This document shows positions 1 through 5,060 of a DNA stretch of 5,060 bases, piece after piece; position 1 is the first letter of the stretch, and each line of letters opens with the position of its first letter. The notes beneath the pieces are model-generated. The model ran no database searches, had not been told where the DNA came from, and worked only from the letters and a program-made list of their open reading frames with translations. This stretch comes from Chloroflexota bacterium (lineage in GTDB: Bacteria > Chloroflexota > UBA5177 > JANWHV01): positions 1 to 5,060 of the forward strand of contig JAICHN010000386.1 in NCBI GenBank assembly GCA_025924845.1. Direction: 5' to 3'. A program made the position numbers and the translations under genes.

Positions 1-553
1 GCCAGCCCAGCTTCTCGAAGCCGCGCGCCGCGATTTGCCCGGTGCGGCCGGGCGGCACCGGTGGGGTCTGGCGAGCCTCACGGGCCGGATACGAAGGATC
101 ACCCGCTATGCCGGCGATACCCATCTCGCGGTCGTTAATCGCATAGAAGGGATGCAGATCCTCGTAGGTGATCGGCCAATCGGGACAGAGCCCGTGCTCG
201 GTGCCGCGCCGAAAATCGGAGGGTCGATAACGCGGCCAGGTACCGGTGAAGTGGATGGTTGAGCCGCCGACCCCGTTATACATCAGGGGAACCACGGAAT
301 CGCCGGTTACGGGATAGTCATGGGCGAAGCCGCGCACATTTGGCGAGGTATGCCAGCGGCCCATGGTCCGCTGCATCTCGTAATTGGGGGAGCTATGGGG
401 CCGCTCATCCGGCTGCACCCATGGGCCCTGCTCCAGGCAGACCACCGAGATTCCCGCCTCGGCCAGCAGTTTGGTGATCGCGGCGCCACCCATGCCCGCG
501 CCGATCACCAGCACGTCCACCGGGTCGGGATTGGCGCCAATCCACGCGCTCAT
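1..553 (-). CDS. GMC-family FAD-dependent oxidoreductase, N-terminal 184 residues (runs off left edge)
   Basis: The minus-strand frame is open from the ATG at 553 to the window edge with no stop. The protein begins MSAWIGANPDPVDVLVIGAG. Residues 14-43 form a dinucleotide-binding beta-alpha-beta unit with the glycine motif G18-A-G20-M-G-G23 and an acidic residue after the second strand (E41), where FAD ribose is bound in this fold. Residues 92-105 (YNGVGGSTIHFTGT) match the conserved GMC segment that lies over the flavin. The stretch WPITYEDLHPFY (about 130-141) is also typical of the gluconate/sorbose dehydrogenase-like branch of GMC enzymes. The catalytic C-terminal His and the substrate domain lie outside the window, so the substrate (alcohol, sugar or polyol) is unknown. 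The ATG overlaps the stop of the preceding gene (ATGA), which implies translational coupling to it. No Tat or Sec signal is seen at the N-terminus. The family call is firm and the substrate is not. Confidence 0.9.
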   Translation of the reverse strand, partial: MSAWIGANPDPVDVLVIGAGMGGAAITKLLAEAGISVVCLEQGPWVQPDERPHSSPNYEMQRTMGRWHTSPNVRGFAHDYPVTGDSVVPLMYNGVGGSTIHFTGTWPRYRPSDFRRGTEHGLCPDWPITYEDLHPFYAINDREMGIAGIAGDPSYPAREARQTPPVPPGRTGQIAARGFEKLGW

Positions 554-1041
554 GCCTGTCCCGCCCGTGCCATATCGAGGGTGCGCTTGTAGGTGCCCCG
601 GGGGACGGCAGGCCGATGGGTGGGGTTTCCCGGATTAAAGGGGTCCATGGCATAGCCCAGGGGCTGAGGCGCCTGGTTGTAGTCGTAGCCCAGTGCTTGG
701 ATGGCGGCGACCACGGCGGGCTGGGCGTAGTAGCTGTAGTAGGCAAGGGCTTGCAAACGGATGAACACGAGTGGCTGAGCGGCTTCAAGCTGCTCGAGGA
801 GTACGGTGCGTTGCTCGGCGGATTGGGCCGCGAAATCGCCGCCCGCGACGTCTCCCAGGCCGGCAAGCAGGGGAAGCAGCCACTCCTCCCGAACGCTCCG
901 GCCGAGCTGGTCTACGAGAAAGGGCGCGGTGCCCGCGGCCGAGGCGCTGGGGAAGCCGTCGCCTCCCGGCAGCAAGGTATCCAGCACCGCTGTCAGGATA
1001 TGTAGCTGCCGGCCGGTTAGGGCCAATGTGTCGTCAGCCAT
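550..1041 (-). CDS. Gluconate 2-dehydrogenase subunit 3-like protein (small subunit partner of the GMC enzyme)
   Basis: A 163-residue protein starting MADDTLALTGRQLHILTAVL. The segment LTAVLDTLLPGGDGFPSASAAGTA is the typical opening of the gluconate 2-dehydrogenase subunit 3 family: a helix ending in a LxPG/D turn, then a helix leading to FLVDQL. The C-terminal third is Tyr-, Pro- and Gly-rich (YYSYYAQPAVVAAIQALGYD, then PQPLGYAMDPFNPGNP) and looks less like classical members, so the family call rests on the N-terminal half and on the neighbour. The family's role is to accompany a GMC flavoprotein in a membrane or periplasmic dehydrogenase. Here the GMC gene follows with a 4-base ATGA overlap. 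Three in-frame starts exist: TTG at 1059, ATG at 1047 and ATG at 1041. The ATG at 1041 is preferred because GGAGG at 1051-1055 lies 9 bases from it, but only 3 bases from the ATG at 1047. Subunit 3 proteins usually carry a Tat signal. None is visible here from any of the three starts. Confidence 0.7.
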   Translation of the reverse strand: MADDTLALTGRQLHILTAVLDTLLPGGDGFPSASAAGTAPFLVDQLGRSVREEWLLPLLAGLGDVAGGDFAAQSAEQRTVLLEQLEAAQPLVFIRLQALAYYSYYAQPAVVAAIQALGYDYNQAPQPLGYAMDPFNPGNPTHRPAVPRGTYKRTLDMARAGQA

Positions 1042-1050
1042 GCCCATGCT

Positions 1051-1055
1051 CCTCC
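1051..1055 (-). promoter_or_regulatory. Ribosome binding site GGAGG that decides the start of the subunit 3-like gene
   Basis: The minus strand reads GGAGGAGCATGGGCATGGC. GGAGG is 3 bases from the first ATG (1047) and 9 bases from the second (1041). Normal Shine-Dalgarno spacing therefore favours 1041. The TTG at 1059 lies upstream of this site and would not use it. Confidence 0.65.
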
Positions 1056-1094
1056 GCAATCTTAAGTCTGTCGCCTCGCGATCGTGCCGGATCT

Positions 1095-1125
1095 ATTGTA
1101 GACCGGAAGGCGCGGCGCTTGTAAA
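1095..1125 (-). promoter_or_regulatory. Candidate sigma70-like promoter for the dehydrogenase operon
   Basis: On the minus strand TTTACA (1125-1120, one mismatch from TTGACA) is followed after 19 bases by TACAAT (1100-1095, one mismatch from TATAAT). Transcription would begin near 1088 and give a leader of roughly 45 bases before the ATG at 1041. The 19-base spacer is longer than the ideal 17, so the promoter may be weak or need an activator. This is recognition by eye only. Confidence 0.4.
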
Positions 1126-1161
1126 CGTATGGAAATCTTTAGTACACGTTCCGGTACCATC

Positions 1162-1210
1162 GCCTACCCCCTATTCAGGGGCCGCGCGACACCCTGAACA
1201 GGGGTGGGGC
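1162..1210. repeat. Imperfect inverted repeat, 19-base arms with 11-base loop, in the divergent intergenic region
   Basis: The left arm (1162-1180) and right arm (1192-1210) match at 15 of 19 positions when one is reverse-complemented. The inner 13 bases (CCCCTATTCAGGG at 1168-1180 against CCCTGAACAGGGG at 1192-1204) differ at one position only. The loop is 1181-1191. No T run follows on either strand, so it does not look like an intrinsic terminator. It lies about 37 bases upstream of the candidate -35 box of the minus-strand operon and about 150 bases upstream of the plus-strand small gene. It could be a dyad operator serving either side, or a structured leader of the plus-strand transcript. 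The right arm ends in a G-rich stretch (GGGGTGGGGCGGG, 1201-1213). Confidence 0.6.
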
Positions 1211-1350
1211 GGGATCGCGCCACGTTGTAAGGTAAGACTACCTCCTAGACGAGTGCACGCGTGACCGGGGGTAATCGATGAAGACGACCTCGGCGTCCCG
1301 ATTCCTCAGTGAGTCGGACCCGAAGGACGGTTGATTTCCCACACTCAATA

Positions 1351-1354
1351 GGAG
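1351..1354 (+). promoter_or_regulatory. Ribosome binding site of the small secreted-protein gene
   Basis: AGGAG (1350-1354, core GGAG 1351-1354) lies 8 bases before the ATG at 1363. It makes that ATG far more likely than the in-frame GTG at 1309, which has no comparable site. Confidence 0.7.
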
Positions 1355-1362
1355 AAACTAGG

Positions 1363-1587
1363 ATGAACAAAACCGCTACCGCGTTCGCGAGCCTCGCCGT
1401 CGTCGCCGGCATCACCGGGGGCGCTACCCTGACCGCCCAGGCTCATCCCGCTTATGGATCAGCGCACGTGGTGTCCCACCACCCGAGCAGTGTGGCGCTC
1501 ACCCGACTGCACGCCATGCTGCAGGCGCCGAACATCTCGGTAGATCGCGTGACGCGCCCCAGTGATGGAGGCACTCCAGGATTCTAA
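1363..1587 (+). CDS. Small secreted protein of unknown function (74 residues)
   Basis: I do not recognise this protein. It starts MNKTATAFASLAVVAGITGG, with a single Lys at position 3, then a hydrophobic, small-residue core (about 8-23) and an AXA cleavage site TAQA at 24-27. This is a textbook Sec signal peptide, predicting export and cleavage before H28. The mature part would be about 47 residues with five His (28, 35, 39, 40, 50), including HVVSHHP, and a Ser/Pro/Gly-rich tail ending DGGTPGF. There is no Cys, no lipobox and no second membrane segment. The start follows a good ribosome binding site. An upstream in-frame GTG at 1309 would bury the signal peptide and is not preferred. The TAA stop overlaps the TAG stop of the convergent regulator gene by four bases. 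Metal binding through the His residues is possible but speculative. That the gene is real rests on the ribosome binding site plus the signal peptide. Confidence 0.65.
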   Translation: MNKTATAFASLAVVAGITGGATLTAQAHPAYGSAHVVSHHPSSVALTRLHAMLQAPNISVDRVTRPSDGGTPGF

Positions 1588-4500
1588 TTGTTCGACTCAG
1601 GACCAAGCAAGAGGAGCGGCGTCAGGTTCATGACGTCGCTCTCGGCATGCACGGACAATGACGGCTGGTCCGGGCCTTGCCGCACCAGAATCCGCTCGAT
1701 CAGGGGCAGCGCCGGCATTTCCCATCCCGCGCTCCAGGCCGCTTCGAATCGCTCCGTGCCGAGCGATGTCTGAAGCCGCTGAAGGTCGGGCTGATAGACC
1801 AGTTGGCTGACCGTGGGGAGCGGCACACCGGTGCTGTCTCGCAGCGCGGCGGCGCAGGCAAACAAATGAGTGCTCAGCTCATGTACCAGCCGTTCACGCC
1901 CACTGGCGGCGCTCCAGCGGAGCAGGACGTGGGCAATTCCTTCCAACGCGGGCGGCTGGCGCGGTCGATCGTCCAGGGCCAGGGAGATACGCAGGCTCGC
2001 CGCGTAGAGTCCGGCGGCGCGTTCTAGTTGTTCCTGGTCACGGGCCAGATGCGCCGTATGAAGGTGGGCGTTGCAGAGTCCCGCCTGATCGCCCAGTTCC
2101 TGCCAGATGTCCTCCGCCCGGGCAAGGGCCGCTTCCGCCTCGGCGAAACGGCGCTGCCGGGTGTGAACCAGGCCCAGGTTCAGCAAGAAATCGGCCATGC
2201 TTTGCCGATTTCCCTGGCCTCGGTGGATTTCGATGCTCTCGATCAGCGCCTTTTCCGCCGCCACGTCATCGCCCAGGTCGTAGCGGAGCAGACCGAGATT
2301 GCCCACCACCCGAGCGATCCCCGCCGTGTCGTCCAGCTCACGGAAGAGCTTGAGACTTGCTTCCCAGCGCGTACCGGCCTCTTTGAGGTCGCCTTCCGTG
2401 CGGGCCAGGATGGCGCAGCGGTTGAGCGCGGAAGCGCGGAGCGCGGCCGGGGCTTGCGGCGCACCATCCAGGGCGCGCGTCGTCCAACGCCGCCCCTCGC
2501 CCGCCAGGCCCCGGATGTACCAATAGCGGCCAAGCGCGTTGGCTAGGCGTAGCGCGCCTACGCGATCCCCGTCCGGACCAAGGCCCCAGGCCAGAGCGGC
2601 ACGGATATTCTCCAGTTCGTGATCCAGGCGCCGCAGCAGCGTCCCCTGGTCCGCCGCGCTCCAGGCCGCCATTACCGACTCGCAATGCTCGGCAAGCCAG
2701 GTCAGTCGCCGCGCGTGCGGCGCCTGCTCCGCGCCTTCGGTAAGCTTCAGTTGTCCGTACTGCCGCACCGTCTCCAGCATCCCATAACGCGCGAACTCCT
2801 CATCCCTAAAGGTGACGAGGGACTTCGCTACCAGGCCGCCGAGGGTCTCCAGAACCAATTCTTCCGGCAGATCGGCGTCCGCGCAGACACCCTCGGCCGC
2901 CGCCGGCGTCCAGCCGCCGACAAAGACCGTGAGCCGGCGGAGCAGCGTACGCTCCTTCTCCCCCAGAAGGCTGTAGCTCCAATCCATGGCGGCACGCAGC
3001 GTCTGTTGGCGCGGCAGCGCCACCCGGCTGCCGCCGACCAGCAGCGAAAATCGATTATCAAGCCGCGCCGCGAGATCCTCGAGGGAGAGGAAGGCCAACC
3101 GCGCCGCCGCCAGCTCGATGGCCAGCGGAATGCCGTCGAGCCGCCGACAGATATCCAGGACCAAGGGGGCCGTCGCGTCGTCCAGGACGAAGCCGAGCCG
3201 ACGAGCCCGCGCACGCTCGACGAAGAGGAGGACCGCGTCATAGGTATCCAGGCTCGCCGCCGAGCAGCTTTGCCCCGCGCTGGGTAGGGACAGCGCCGGC
3301 ACCACGCACACCAGTTCACCCGGTAAATCCAGCGCTTCCCGGCTGGTCGCCAGCACCGTGAGCCGCTCGCACTTCTCCAGCAGGGAGGCGACCAGCCGGG
3401 TGACCGGATCCAGCATATGCTCGCAGTTATCCAGCACCAGCAAGAGATGGCGCGGCTCCAGGAACGTCCCGATCGTGCGCTCGAGCGGGCATTCCGGATC
3501 CTCAAGGAGGCCGAGGGCGCCGGCCAGCGTGCGCGTCACTGGATTCGGCCCACTCGGGACGTCGAGATCCTGGCGTATGGGCGCCAACCCGGCCAGCTCG
3601 CACAGCCAGACACCGTCCGGATAGGCTTGCAGGAGCGATTCGCCGACCCGCAGGGCGAGCCGCGTCTTTCCCGCGCCTCCGGGGCCGGTAAGCGTCACCA
3701 GGCGGGCCGTGCCCAGGGCGCGTCGAATAGTCTCACGCTCGCCTTCCCGCCCGACAAAGGTGCTGAGCGCGGTAGGCAGATTGGACTGGCGGGGCGCGGC
3801 AGGCACCGCGAGCGGCCGTGCCGGCGGCGCCCGCCGTTGCTTGCGGAGGCGCGTAGCAAGGGCGGCAGCCTCGGCATTCGGCTCCAGACCGAGTTGCTCG
3901 TCGAGGGCGCTCCGCAGCCGCTCATATACCCGCAGCGCCTCACCTCTATCTCCCATGGCGGCCAGAATGGTCATTTGTCGGATCGCGGCGTCCTCGTGCG
4001 CCGGATCGGCGGCGAGCAGCGTGTCCAGAGCGGCGCGCGCCTCGGCCAGGTCGCCCCCCTCACCGCACAGGCGGGCCAGATGCAAGAGTACGGCGATACG
4101 CAGCGCCGCCAGTTCCTCGCGCCGCTGCGTGGTCCAATCCTCGTACAGATCGTCCGGCAAATATGCGCCGCCATAAGTGGCAAGCGCGGCTCGGCAGGCC
4201 GCGATGTCGTGGCCGGCGAGGGCTGCATTGGCCGAGGCGACGAACACATCGGCATCTACCCAGAGCGTCCCATTATCGGGGAGGGCGAGCACGCCGGCGC
4301 GCGCCTCCAGCACAGAGTTGCCGGACGGCAGGTCAAGGGCGCGGCGCGCACCGTGTGTTGCCCCGCGCAGCGCGACGCTCGCGGCGATGGGATCCTCATC
4401 CGGCCAGAGGAGGTCCAGCAGCTGCTCCCGTGTCTGCCGCCGACCGGGCACGCTGAGCAGGAGCTTGAAGAGCGAGACGGCTTTGCGGCGCGACCATACG

Positions 4501-4862
4501 GAATCCTCGAGGGCGACGCCGGCTCGCGTCACGGAGAAGCTGCCCAACGTGGTCACCCGAAAGGTCGGGACCTCCGCTGCCGGCGGATCCGGGGCGCTCG
4601 CGCCGGAAGGCGCCCGCTTGCCTATGTAGCGCGACTTGGTTTTCCCGTTCTCCCACCAATACGCGTACCAATAGGGGCCATGGCCGGGCCCCTCGGCGCA
4701 GATTCGGCAGGTCGGCTTATTACAGCGCGTATATTTGCGTTGGTAGGTGACGGCGGAGGGATCGGGAACGGCAGGCGCGGGTCCAGGGGTCGCGTCCGCC
4801 GGCGGAGTGCGCGTACGTTGCGCCATGGCAGCCCCCCATTTTGGCGAAGGCGCCCCCGGCAT
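1584..4862 (-). CDS. SARP/AfsR-like regulator: DUF6788-like Cys segment, winged helix, BTAD, NB-ARC ATPase, TPR
   Basis: A 1092-residue protein with all the parts of a STAND-type transcriptional activator. Residues 40-82 form a DUF6788-like segment (YTRCNKPTCRIC, then HGPYWYAYW and SRYIGK) with C47, C52, C55 and H61 as possible metal ligands. Residues about 100-200 are a winged-helix DNA-binding domain of the SARP type, and 205-340 a bacterial transcriptional activator (BTAD) domain. A Pro/Ala linker (344-360) leads to an NB-ARC ATPase opening TFVGREGE at 368. It has Walker A GPGGAGKT (393-400), Walker B LLLVLDNCEH (473-482), sensor ATSRE (505-509), GxPLA motif GIPLAIELAAARL (577-589), and a helical/winged part through LRAAMDWSYSLL (622-633) and MLETVRQYG (695-703). 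TPR-like helices follow at about 800-980, then the family's closing motif LGTERFEAAWSAGW (1034-1047). In this family nucleotide exchange, triggered by a ligand or partner at the repeats, switches DNA binding on. The start may be M1 (4862, weak purine-rich site too close) or M13 (4826, preceded by a G run 5 bases away). All domains lie downstream of both. Confidence 0.9.
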   Translation of the reverse strand: MPGAPSPKWGAAMAQRTRTPPADATPGPAPAVPDPSAVTYQRKYTRCNKPTCRICAEGPGHGPYWYAYWWENGKTKSRYIGKRAPSGASAPDPPAAEVPTFRVTTLGSFSVTRAGVALEDSVWSRRKAVSLFKLLLSVPGRRQTREQLLDLLWPDEDPIAASVALRGATHGARRALDLPSGNSVLEARAGVLALPDNGTLWVDADVFVASANAALAGHDIAACRAALATYGGAYLPDDLYEDWTTQRREELAALRIAVLLHLARLCGEGGDLAEARAALDTLLAADPAHEDAAIRQMTILAAMGDRGEALRVYERLRSALDEQLGLEPNAEAAALATRLRKQRRAPPARPLAVPAAPRQSNLPTALSTFVGREGERETIRRALGTARLVTLTGPGGAGKTRLALRVGESLLQAYPDGVWLCELAGLAPIRQDLDVPSGPNPVTRTLAGALGLLEDPECPLERTIGTFLEPRHLLLVLDNCEHMLDPVTRLVASLLEKCERLTVLATSREALDLPGELVCVVPALSLPSAGQSCSAASLDTYDAVLLFVERARARRLGFVLDDATAPLVLDICRRLDGIPLAIELAAARLAFLSLEDLAARLDNRFSLLVGGSRVALPRQQTLRAAMDWSYSLLGEKERTLLRRLTVFVGGWTPAAAEGVCADADLPEELVLETLGGLVAKSLVTFRDEEFARYGMLETVRQYGQLKLTEGAEQAPHARRLTWLAEHCESVMAAWSAADQGTLLRRLDHELENIRAALAWGLGPDGDRVGALRLANALGRYWYIRGLAGEGRRWTTRALDGAPQAPAALRASALNRCAILARTEGDLKEAGTRWEASLKLFRELDDTAGIARVVGNLGLLRYDLGDDVAAEKALIESIEIHRGQGNRQSMADFLLNLGLVHTRQRRFAEAEAALARAEDIWQELGDQAGLCNAHLHTAHLARDQEQLERAAGLYAASLRISLALDDRPRQPPALEGIAHVLLRWSAASGRERLVHELSTHLFACAAALRDSTGVPLPTVSQLVYQPDLQRLQTSLGTERFEAAWSAGWEMPALPLIERILVRQGPDQPSLSVHAESDVMNLTPLLLLGPESNN

Positions 4863-4891
4863 TCTTCTCTAAGGCGCGCCGATCTTCTCTA
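4863..4891. repeat. Pair of 9-base direct repeats, 20-base period, flanking GGCGCGCC: candidate operator
   Basis: TCTTCTCTA occurs at 4863-4871 and again at 4883-4891 (TAGAGAAGA on the regulator's strand). The start-to-start distance is 20 bases, about two helical turns, so both copies face the same side of the helix. Between them lies the 8-base palindrome GGCGCGCC (4873-4880). The proximal copy directly abuts the ATG at 4862 and would overlap the ribosome binding region if that is the true start. SARP-type proteins are known to bind direct repeats in phase on the helix, so self-regulation of the large gene is a reasonable inference. There is no proof of binding. Confidence 0.5.
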
Positions 4892-5028
4892 CTCCTACCC
4901 CATTGTCGCACCCTCGGCACCTCTGGGCGGCCGAGCAATCACGCCCTGCACGCTGATGTAACGGGCGCGGCGTAGAGTACAAGACAGGGAAGCGGCCATG
5001 GCGCCGCCGAAGCGAAAGGTACAAAGAG

Positions 5029-5060
5029 ATGAAGCTCCAGGGACTGCTGTTTGAAGGACA
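5029..5060 (+). CDS. Possible start of a plus-strand gene, cut by the right edge
   Basis: ATG at 5029 opens a frame reading MKLQGLLFEG that stays open to the window end, ten codons only. AAGG at 5016-5019 lies 9 bases upstream and could serve as ribosome binding site. The gene would be divergent from the large regulator, with about 166 bases between their starts, so the direct repeats at 4863-4891 could also influence it. Ten residues are too few to identify a family or to be sure that the gene is real. Confidence 0.35.
   Translation, partial: MKLQGLLFEG

Larger units (their letters stand above)
1042..1362. other. Divergent intergenic region (321 bases)
   Basis: This space separates the minus-strand dehydrogenase pair from the plus-strand small gene. 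It holds the GGAGG site at 1051-1055, the candidate promoter at 1095-1125, the large inverted repeat at 1162-1210, a small hairpin-forming motif (AGGTA-agac-TACCT at 1230-1243), and the ribosome binding site GGAG at 1351-1354. I found no convincing -35/-10 pair for the plus-strand gene. TTGATT at 1331-1336 is the best -35-like hexamer but has no good -10 partner at the right distance. No tRNA-like or riboswitch-like structure was recognised. Confidence 0.6.

Noticed and set aside
1201..1213. G-quadruplex in the G-rich stretch GGGGTGGGGCGGG
   Set aside because: Only three G runs are contiguous. A fourth (1178-1181) is about 19 bases away and already pairs in the inverted repeat.
616..1264. Plus-strand frames over the subunit 3-like gene and part of the intergenic region
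   Set aside because: They are antisense to a gene with a good ribosome binding site and a coupled neighbour, and the translations are low-complexity and Arg/Gly-rich.
1566..1578. Hairpin TGGAG-GCA-CTCCA as a bidirectional terminator
   Set aside because: The stem is only five base pairs, lies inside the coding sequence, and is not followed by a T run on either strand.
2028..3287. Plus-strand open frames of 172 and 222 codons (2028-2546, 2619-3287)
   Set aside because: Both are antisense to the TPR and ATPase parts of the regulator. They have no recognisable motif and no good ribosome binding site.
2828..3505. Minus-strand frame of 225 codons inside the regulator
   Set aside because: It is another frame of the same strand as the real gene. 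Its Arg/Ser/Trp-rich composition marks it as a frame-shifted shadow.
4925..4946. Inverted repeat GGGCG...CGCCC as an operator
   Set aside because: Five-base GC-only arms with a 12-base loop are expected by chance in DNA of this composition.
3417..4961. Plus-strand open frame of 514 codons antisense to the regulator
   Set aside because: It lies almost wholly opposite the N-terminal half of the large regulator. Its translation is rich in Arg, Gly, Ala and Gln with no recognisable domain, as expected of an antisense shadow in GC-rich DNA. The minus-strand protein has unmistakable family motifs throughout.
4998..5021. Resemblance of the PPKRKV residues to a eukaryotic nuclear localisation signal
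   Set aside because: The match is short, lies in an 18-codon frame of doubtful reality, and the window is clearly bacterial in gene layout.

Overview
The window is GC-rich DNA in which four readable coding regions and one possible gene start can be supported. Nothing in it is a direct taxonomic marker. The large regulator joins a DUF6788-like CxxxxCxxC segment to a SARP/AfsR-type core, which recalls proteins of Chloroflexota (Ktedonobacteria, Thermomicrobia) or possibly a high-GC actinobacterium. That placement is inference from the family only.

Left part (1-1041, minus strand): a two-gene unit running off the left edge. The first gene (550-1041) encodes a protein resembling gluconate 2-dehydrogenase subunit 3. 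Its TGA stop overlaps the ATG of the second gene in an ATGA junction. The second gene (1-553, C-terminus missing) encodes a GMC-family FAD oxidoreductase with a clear N-terminal FAD-binding Rossmann motif. Together they look like the small and catalytic subunits of a sugar, alcohol or polyol dehydrogenase. A candidate sigma70-like promoter lies at 1095-1125.

Middle (1042-1362): a 321-base divergent intergenic region. It holds that promoter, the ribosome binding sites of both flanking genes and a conspicuous imperfect 19-base inverted repeat (1162-1210). To its right is a small plus-strand gene (1363-1587) for an unrecognised 74-residue protein with a good signal peptide and a His-containing mature part.

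Right part (1584-4862, minus strand): one very large gene for a multidomain regulator of 1092 residues. Its order is a DUF6788-like Cys segment, a winged-helix DNA-binding domain, BTAD, an NB-ARC-type (STAND) ATPase, TPR repeats and a short C-terminal helical motif. Its stop overlaps that of the small secreted-protein gene, tail to tail, by four bases. Just upstream of its first ATG is a pair of 9-base direct repeats with a 20-base period flanking the palindrome GGCGCGCC, a candidate operator. At the right edge a plus-strand gene may begin at 5029.

The working picture is a nucleotide-switched transcriptional activator placed beside a small exported peptide and a flavin dehydrogenase pair. Whether the regulator controls these neighbours cannot be decided from the window. 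No RNA gene, insertion sequence, CRISPR array, integration site or replication origin was seen.
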